A stretch of DNA of 9,940 nucleotides. Source: Pseudaquidulcibacter sp964557085 (lineage in GTDB: Bacteria; Pseudomonadota; Alphaproteobacteria; Caulobacterales; Aquidulcibacteraceae). The position numbers and the translations under genes were made by a program. The notes beneath the pieces were generated by a model. The model was given only the letters and a program-made list of their open reading frames with translations. It was not told where the DNA came from and did not search any database. Positions 6,248 to 9,940 of the stretch are shown here, piece after piece. Each line of letters opens with the position of its first letter. The stretch's first letter is position 1. The stretch is taken from NCBI GenBank assembly GCA_964557085.1, contig CAZKYS010000088.1, positions 1 through 9,940 on the forward strand, given 5' to 3'.

Positions 6248-6682
6248 ATGAAAAAACGTAATTCACAAAAAGAAACCCTTGGCCCATCACAGCGCCAACT
6301 TCGCGCGGGTGAGAATATTCGCCATATTTTGGTTGAGGTTTTGGCGCGCGGCGAAATCCATGACCCAGCTTTAAAAGGCGTATCGCTTACGGTTGGCGAA
6401 GTTCGTATGTCGCCAGACCTTAAACACGCCAATATTTTTGTAAGCGCATTAGGCCATAAAGATGCCAAAGTCTTTGCCGAGGCGTTAAATCATGCCAGCA
6501 ATTATATTCGCGGTCTTTTGGCGCGCGCAATTGATAGTAAATTCACCCCAAAATTAAAATTCATTGGTGATAATTCTTATGATATTGCCCTTCATATTGA
6601 TGAATTATTGGCAAATCCAAAAGTGTCGCGTGATTTGGAACATCCAAAATTCCGCCTTGATATAAATGAAGCTGACGAATAA
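6248..6682 (+). CDS. rbfA: 30S ribosome-binding factor RbfA
   Basis: RbfA binds the immature 30S subunit near the 5' helix of 16S rRNA and supports its maturation, especially in the cold in organisms where this was studied. The 144-residue product has the single KH-like fold of the family. Recognisable segments are SQRQLRAGENIRHILVEVLA near the start, the hallmark VRMSPDLKHANIFVSALG (about 57-74), and FIGDNSYDIALHIDELL near the end. The C-terminal extension rich in acidic residues is common in alphaproteobacteria. The ATG at 6248 has AGGTG at 6236-6240, 7 nt upstream, and that site lies immediately after the palindromic repeat, so the repeat could influence its translation. truB begins 5 nt after the stop codon, indicating co-transcription. 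Confidence 0.95.
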   Translation: MKKRNSQKETLGPSQRQLRAGENIRHILVEVLARGEIHDPALKGVSLTVGEVRMSPDLKHANIFVSALGHKDAKVFAEALNHASNYIRGLLARAIDSKFTPKLKFIGDNSYDIALHIDELLANPKVSRDLEHPKFRLDINEADE

Positions 6683-6687
6683 AGATA

Positions 6688-7638
6688 ATGGCTAAAAGAA
6701 AGAAAAAAGGCGTCGATATTCACGGCTGGCTTGTGCTTGATAAGGCGTTAGAGCAAACTTCAACCGATGCAGTAAATAAAATCAAACGCCTATTTAACGC
6801 CAATAAATGCGGTCACGCAGGAACACTTGACCCATTGGCAAGCGGCATTTTACCAATCGCATTAGGTGAGGCAACACGAACAGTTGCATGGCTTATGGAA
6901 GCGCAAAAAACCTATGAATTTACTGTTCAATGGGGCGCATCAACCGACACGCAAGATGCCGAAGGCCAAATTGTTGCAAGTTCGGACATTCGCCCAACAA
7001 GAGAACAAATCGAAGAAAAGCTTCAAAGCTTTCTTGGTGAAATTGATCAAATCCCGCCAAAATTTTCCGCCATTAAAGTTGATGGTGAACGTGCCTATGA
7101 TTTGGCACGCGATGGCGAAGATTTTGAACTTAATGCCCGCAAAGTTAAAACCTTTGAATTAAAGCTACTTAAATGCGATGAAAATAGCGCAACAATCTTT
7201 GTGCGCTCTGGCAAAGGTTTTTATGTTCGGGCTTTGGCGCGTGATTTGGCAAAATCTTTGGGTGCTGAAGGCCATATAACATATTTGCGCCGTACATCGG
7301 TTGGCCCATTCAAAGAAGAATCAGCGATTACACTAGAAACCTTGCAAAAAATGTGTATAGAGACCCCTGCATTATCGCAACTTCTACCTTTTGAGACCGC
7401 CCTGGACGACATCCCGGTATTGGCCATTAAAGAGGATGAGGTTGCATTCCTTAGGCAAGGGCGACGTATTTTAGTGCTTCCACATAAAATGGAAGAATTA
7501 AAAACCCAAAGGCGTCCAAGAATTATATCGGGCCAAGATATGTCCCGTGCGGTTCTTGCGAAAATGGGTGATACACCAATTGCCATAGGTGATGCACGCG
7601 GTGGTTATTTTCAACCATCCCGCGTTTTTCAAATTTAA
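6688..7638 (+). CDS. truB: tRNA pseudouridine(55) synthase TruB
   Basis: TruB converts uridine 55 in the T-loop of most tRNAs to pseudouridine and also helps tRNA folding. The 316-residue protein carries the catalytic motif GHAGTLDPLASGILPIALGE (42-61), with the nucleophilic aspartate at residue 48. It also has the family segments TYEFTVQWGASTDTQDAEG, PPKFSAIKVDGERAYDLAR and GFYVRALARDLAKSLG. The remaining C-terminal part, to about 316, corresponds to the variable TruB C-terminal (PUA-like) region. The lysine-rich beginning, MAKRKKKGVDIHGWLVLDK, is typical of alphaproteobacterial TruB. The ribosome binding site is weak (AAAGA before ATG 6688), and with only 5 nt after rbfA, translational coupling is likely. 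rpsO follows after 18 nt. Confidence 0.96.
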   Translation: MAKRKKKGVDIHGWLVLDKALEQTSTDAVNKIKRLFNANKCGHAGTLDPLASGILPIALGEATRTVAWLMEAQKTYEFTVQWGASTDTQDAEGQIVASSDIRPTREQIEEKLQSFLGEIDQIPPKFSAIKVDGERAYDLARDGEDFELNARKVKTFELKLLKCDENSATIFVRSGKGFYVRALARDLAKSLGAEGHITYLRRTSVGPFKEESAITLETLQKMCIETPALSQLLPFETALDDIPVLAIKEDEVAFLRQGRRILVLPHKMEELKTQRRPRIISGQDMSRAVLAKMGDTPIAIGDARGGYFQPSRVFQI

Positions 7639-7656
7639 ACTCAAAGGATTATTGAG

Positions 7657-7926
7657 ATGTCGATTACTAAAGAGCGCAAAGACGCGCTTATCAAAGAACA
7701 CGCAACTAAACCTGGCGACACTGGTTCACCAGAAGTTCAAATCGCAATTCTAACAGAGCGTATTGTTAACCTTACTGAGCACTTTAAAGAGCACAAAAAA
7801 GACAATCACTCACGTCGTGGTTTGTTGACTATGGTTGCTTTGCGCCGCAGCTTGCTTGATTATGTTAAATCACGCAGCGTAGAGCGCTACCAAGCAATTC
7901 TTGCGAAACACGGCCTTCGCCGCTAA
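7657..7926 (+). CDS. rpsO: 30S ribosomal protein S15
   Basis: S15 is a primary binder of the central domain of 16S rRNA and contributes to an intersubunit bridge. The 89 residues match the usual bacterial length and pattern: MSITKERKDALI at the start, the loop GDTGSPEVQIAILTERI, the rRNA-contacting HKKDNHSRRGLLTMVALRR segment (about 46-64), and the ending YQAILAKHGLRR. The ATG at 7657 has a good AAAGGA site at 7643-7648, 8 nt upstream. It is followed by a hairpin plus T-tract at 7942-7970. In E. coli, S15 represses its own mRNA through a pseudoknot around the start codon; I did not find a clear equivalent in the 18-nt spacer here. Confidence 0.98.
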   Translation: MSITKERKDALIKEHATKPGDTGSPEVQIAILTERIVNLTEHFKEHKKDNHSRRGLLTMVALRRSLLDYVKSRSVERYQAILAKHGLRR

Positions 7927-7941
7927 TCGCAAAAGACATTC

Positions 7942-7970
7942 GACCCCGCCAATGGCGGGGTTGAGTTTTT
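7942..7970 (+). terminator. Terminator-like hairpin after rpsO
   Basis: ACCCCGCC (7943-7950) pairs with GGCGGGGT (7954-7961) around AAT, extendable by a G-T pair (7942/7962). Five Ts follow at 7966-7970 after a GAG gap. It lies 15 nt after the rpsO stop. The gap between stem and T-tract makes it weaker than the terminator before rimP, so partial read-through into pnp is plausible, as in the rpsO-pnp operon of E. coli. Confidence 0.65.
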
Positions 7971-7990
7971 GTGGTTAACGCTTTTATGTA
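7961..7990 (+). promoter_or_regulatory. Weak candidate promoter for pnp
   Basis: TTGAGT (7961-7966) and TATGTA (7985-7990) are separated by 18 nt and would start transcription at about 7997, the base where the first hairpin of the pnp leader begins. The -35 overlaps the foot of the rpsO terminator. Both hexamers are only fair matches to sigma70 consensus, so this is tentative. Confidence 0.25.
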
Positions 7991-7996
7991 ATTTTG

Positions 7997-8124
7997 TTGA
8001 TTTCCATGCGAAATCAATGCACAAGTTTTCAGCTTTCGCATGGGGCGAAACTGAAATTGGCAAATTGCCAAAAACGACCATTGTGGTCACGTATGTATGA
8101 AGATTTTTCACGAGGGCGTGGAAA
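7997..8124 (+). promoter_or_regulatory. Structured pnp 5' leader with mutually exclusive hairpins
   Basis: Hairpin A pairs TTGATTT (7997-8003) with AAATCAA (8011-8017). Hairpin C pairs TTTCAG and TTTCGC (8027-8032, 8034-8039) with GCGAAA and CTGAAA (8045-8056), 12 bp with one bulged C. Pairing B, CCATGCGAAA (8004-8013) with TTTCGCATGG (8034-8043), is a perfect 10 bp and excludes both A and C. Downstream are hairpins TTGGC/GCCAA (8057-8071), GACCA/TGGTC (8076-8088) and TTTTCACG/CGTGGAAA (8105-8124, loop AGGG), the last ending 6 nt before the pnp Shine-Dalgarno AAGGA (8131-8135). Known analogy: in E. coli, PNPase controls its own mRNA through an RNase III-cut leader stem. A comparable role here is inference. 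Confidence 0.55.
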
Positions 8125-8141
8125 TTCTATAAGGAAAAAGT

Positions 8142-9940
8142 ATGTTTAATATCGAAACAGTGTCTATCAATTGGGGTGGGCGCGAACTTAAATTAGAAAC
8201 TGGCCGTATGGCTCGCCAAGCTGATGGCGCAGTATTAGCAACTTATGGCGACACCCAAGTTCTTGCAACTGCGGTTGGCGCAAAAACGGCAAAACCTGGG
8301 ATTGATTTCTTCCCTTTGACCGTAAATTACCAAGAAAAATTCTATGCTTCTGGTCGTATCCCTGGTGGTTATTTCAAACGTGAAGGCCGCCCAACTGAAT
8401 TCGAAACTCTTGTTTCACGTTTAATCGATCGTCCAATCCGCCCACTTTTTGTTAAAGGCTTCAAAAATGAAGTTCAAATCGTGGTAACTACTCTTTCACA
8501 TGATGGCGAAAATTGCCCTGATGTTTTGGCAATGGTTGCGGCATCTGCGGCACTTGCTTTATCTGGTATGCCATTCATGGGCCCAATTGGTGGCGCGCGC
8601 GTTGGCTATATTAATGGCGAATATGTTCTTAACCCAACTTTGGCACAAATCGAAGAATCAGACATGGATTTGGTTGTAGCGGGTACACAAGATGCCGTTA
8701 TGATGGTTGAATCTGAAATCTATGAACTTTCTGAAGATGTGGTTTTGGGCGGCGTTTCATTCGCGCATAAATCAATTCAGCCAGTGATTGATGCAATCAT
8801 CGACCTTGCCGAACGTGCTGCAAAAGATATGTGGGATTTTGAGCCTGAAAATAAAGACGCGCAAAAAGCCCAAGTTAAAGCATTAATCGGCACAAAAATC
8901 GATGATGCATACAAAATCATGGACAAAGGCTCACGCCATGAAGCACTTGCTGCTGCAAAAGCAGAAGCAGAGGCGGCATTGGTTGCATCAGAAGAAAAAC
9001 CAGATGGCATGGACATTGGCGTTTTCAAAGATGTTTGCAAAGAGTTAGAAGCTGATATCGTTCGTACTGCAATCGTAAAAGAAGGCCGCCGTATTGATGG
9101 TCGCCCTGTTGATGTGGTTCGTAAAATTGTGCCGCAAGTTGGCGTTTTGCCACGCGCACACGGTTCAGCGCTTTTCACACGTGGCGAGACACAGGCGCTT
9201 GTAGTTGCAACTCTTGGCACATCTGATGATGAGCAAATGGTTGACGGCCTTATGGGTCTTGAGAAAGAGCAATTCATGCTTCATTACAATTTCCCTCCAT
9301 TCTCTGTTGGTGAAGTTGGTCGTATGGGTGGTGCGGGTCGTCGTGAAATTGGTCACGGTAAGCTTGCATGGCGCGCTTTACAGGCGGTTTTACCTTCTAA
9401 AGAGCAATTCCCTTATGTGATGCGTGTTGTTTCTGAAATCTTGGAATCAAATGGTTCATCATCAATGGCAACTGTTTGCGGAGCGTCATTGGCATTGATG
9501 GATGCAGGCGTTCCAACCAAAGCCCCAGTTGCAGGTGTTGCAATGGGTCTTATTTTGGAAAAAGACGGCTCTTTCGAAGTTTTAACCGACATTTTGGGCG
9601 ATGAAGATCACCTTGGCGATATGGACTTTAAAGTTGCGGGTACTGTTGATGGTATCACTAGCTTGCAAATGGATATTAAAGTTGCAGGTATCACCGAAGA
9701 AATCATGAAAGTTGCATTAGAGCGTGCGCATAAAGCGCGTCACCATATTTTGGGTGAAATGGCGAATGCACTTACTGAAAATCGCGGTGCGGTTAATACT
9801 TATGCACCAAAAATTCACAGCTTTAAAATCCCAACCGATAAAATCCGTGAAGTTATTGGTTCAGGCGGTAAAGTTATTCGTGAAATCGTTGAAAAAACTG
9901 GCGCAAAAGTTTCTATCGAAGATGATGGTACAGTTTCAGT
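8142..9940 (+). CDS. pnp: Polyribonucleotide nucleotidyltransferase (PNPase), 3' truncated by the window
   Basis: PNPase degrades RNA 3' to 5' by phosphorolysis, can add 3' tails in reverse, and works as a trimer, often in a degradosome. The first 599 codons are present and open to the window edge; full proteins are about 700 residues, so the rest of the KH domain and the S1 domain lie beyond. Visible in order are: the first RNase PH domain (from about residue 10, with DFFPLTVNYQEKFYASGRIP and LIDRPIRPLF); a helical linker (about 235-310); the second RNase PH domain starting at GRRIDGRPVD, with FTRGETQALV, the FPPFSVGEVGRMGGAGRREI segment and GDMDFKVAGT (aspartates 493 and 495, in the metal-binding region); and the KH motif GSGG at 573-576. 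ATG 8142 has AAGGA at 8131-8135, 6 nt upstream. The gene follows rpsO as in many proteobacteria, with its own long leader. Confidence 0.97.
   Translation, partial: MFNIETVSINWGGRELKLETGRMARQADGAVLATYGDTQVLATAVGAKTAKPGIDFFPLTVNYQEKFYASGRIPGGYFKREGRPTEFETLVSRLIDRPIRPLFVKGFKNEVQIVVTTLSHDGENCPDVLAMVAASAALALSGMPFMGPIGGARVGYINGEYVLNPTLAQIEESDMDLVVAGTQDAVMMVESEIYELSEDVVLGGVSFAHKSIQPVIDAIIDLAERAAKDMWDFEPENKDAQKAQVKALIGTKIDDAYKIMDKGSRHEALAAAKAEAEAALVASEEKPDGMDIGVFKDVCKELEADIVRTAIVKEGRRIDGRPVDVVRKIVPQVGVLPRAHGSALFTRGETQALVVATLGTSDDEQMVDGLMGLEKEQFMLHYNFPPFSVGEVGRMGGAGRREIGHGKLAWRALQAVLPSKEQFPYVMRVVSEILESNGSSSMATVCGASLALMDAGVPTKAPVAGVAMGLILEKDGSFEVLTDILGDEDHLGDMDFKVAGTVDGITSLQMDIKVAGITEEIMKVALERAHKARHHILGEMANALTENRGAVNTYAPKIHSFKIPTDKIREVIGSGGKVIREIVEKTGAKVSIEDDGTVS

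Noticed and set aside
7641..7720. E. coli-like S15 autoregulatory pseudoknot at the rpsO start
   Set aside because: I could not find convincing complementary arms around the start codon by eye.
8777..9277. 166-residue minus-strand open frame opposite pnp
   Set aside because: Pnp is intact and conserved on the + strand across this stretch; the antisense product is Ser/Ala-rich, matching nothing I recognise, and is a coding shadow.

Overview
This window carries the conserved rimP-nusA-ylxR-infB-rbfA-truB-rpsO-pnp block of a bacterium, all on the + strand and in canonical order. Protein style points to an alphaproteobacterium: the N-terminal signature of IF-2, the RimP wording around its SSPGIDRPL motif, the fused YlxR/L7Ae-like protein, and a PNPase starting MFNI. 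GC content looks low for that class (low-to-mid 40s percent by eye), with many AAA, GAA, ATT and TTG codons. I cannot name a genus.

Layout. Positions 1-312 are the 3' end of a sugar-phosphate nucleotidyltransferase gene (MurU-like). Positions 313-524 are a non-coding spacer holding two strong hairpins, a good sigma70-type promoter and then an intrinsic terminator just ahead of rimP. rimP and nusA are 1 nt apart, and nusA overlaps ylxR by 14 nt. A 108-nt structured spacer precedes infB. A 231-nt spacer between infB and rbfA is almost filled by a composite palindromic repeat of about 196 nt. rbfA and truB are 5 nt apart, and rpsO follows after 18 nt. A terminator-like hairpin ends rpsO, and a 215-nt structured leader precedes pnp, which runs off the right edge (599 of probably about 700 codons present).

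How the genes work together. RimP and RbfA mature the 30S subunit, S15 is a primary 16S rRNA-binding protein, and IF-2 delivers initiator tRNA. TruB makes pseudouridine 55 in tRNA. NusA controls pausing, termination and antitermination, and PNPase degrades and processes RNA. The block links ribosome and tRNA production to transcription control and RNA turnover.

The genes are ordinary; I see no new defence, mobile or metabolic system. The interest lies between them: (1) a promoter followed by a terminator ahead of rimP-nusA, suggesting attenuation; (2) a 37-nt hairpin sequence present in two spacers 5.85 kb apart, where four of five differences form two compensatory base-pair swaps; (3) a pnp leader with mutually exclusive 1:2 + 3:4 versus 2:3 pairings; (4) competing hairpins over the infB ribosome binding site. 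These structures were read by eye and none has been tested by folding software or experiment.
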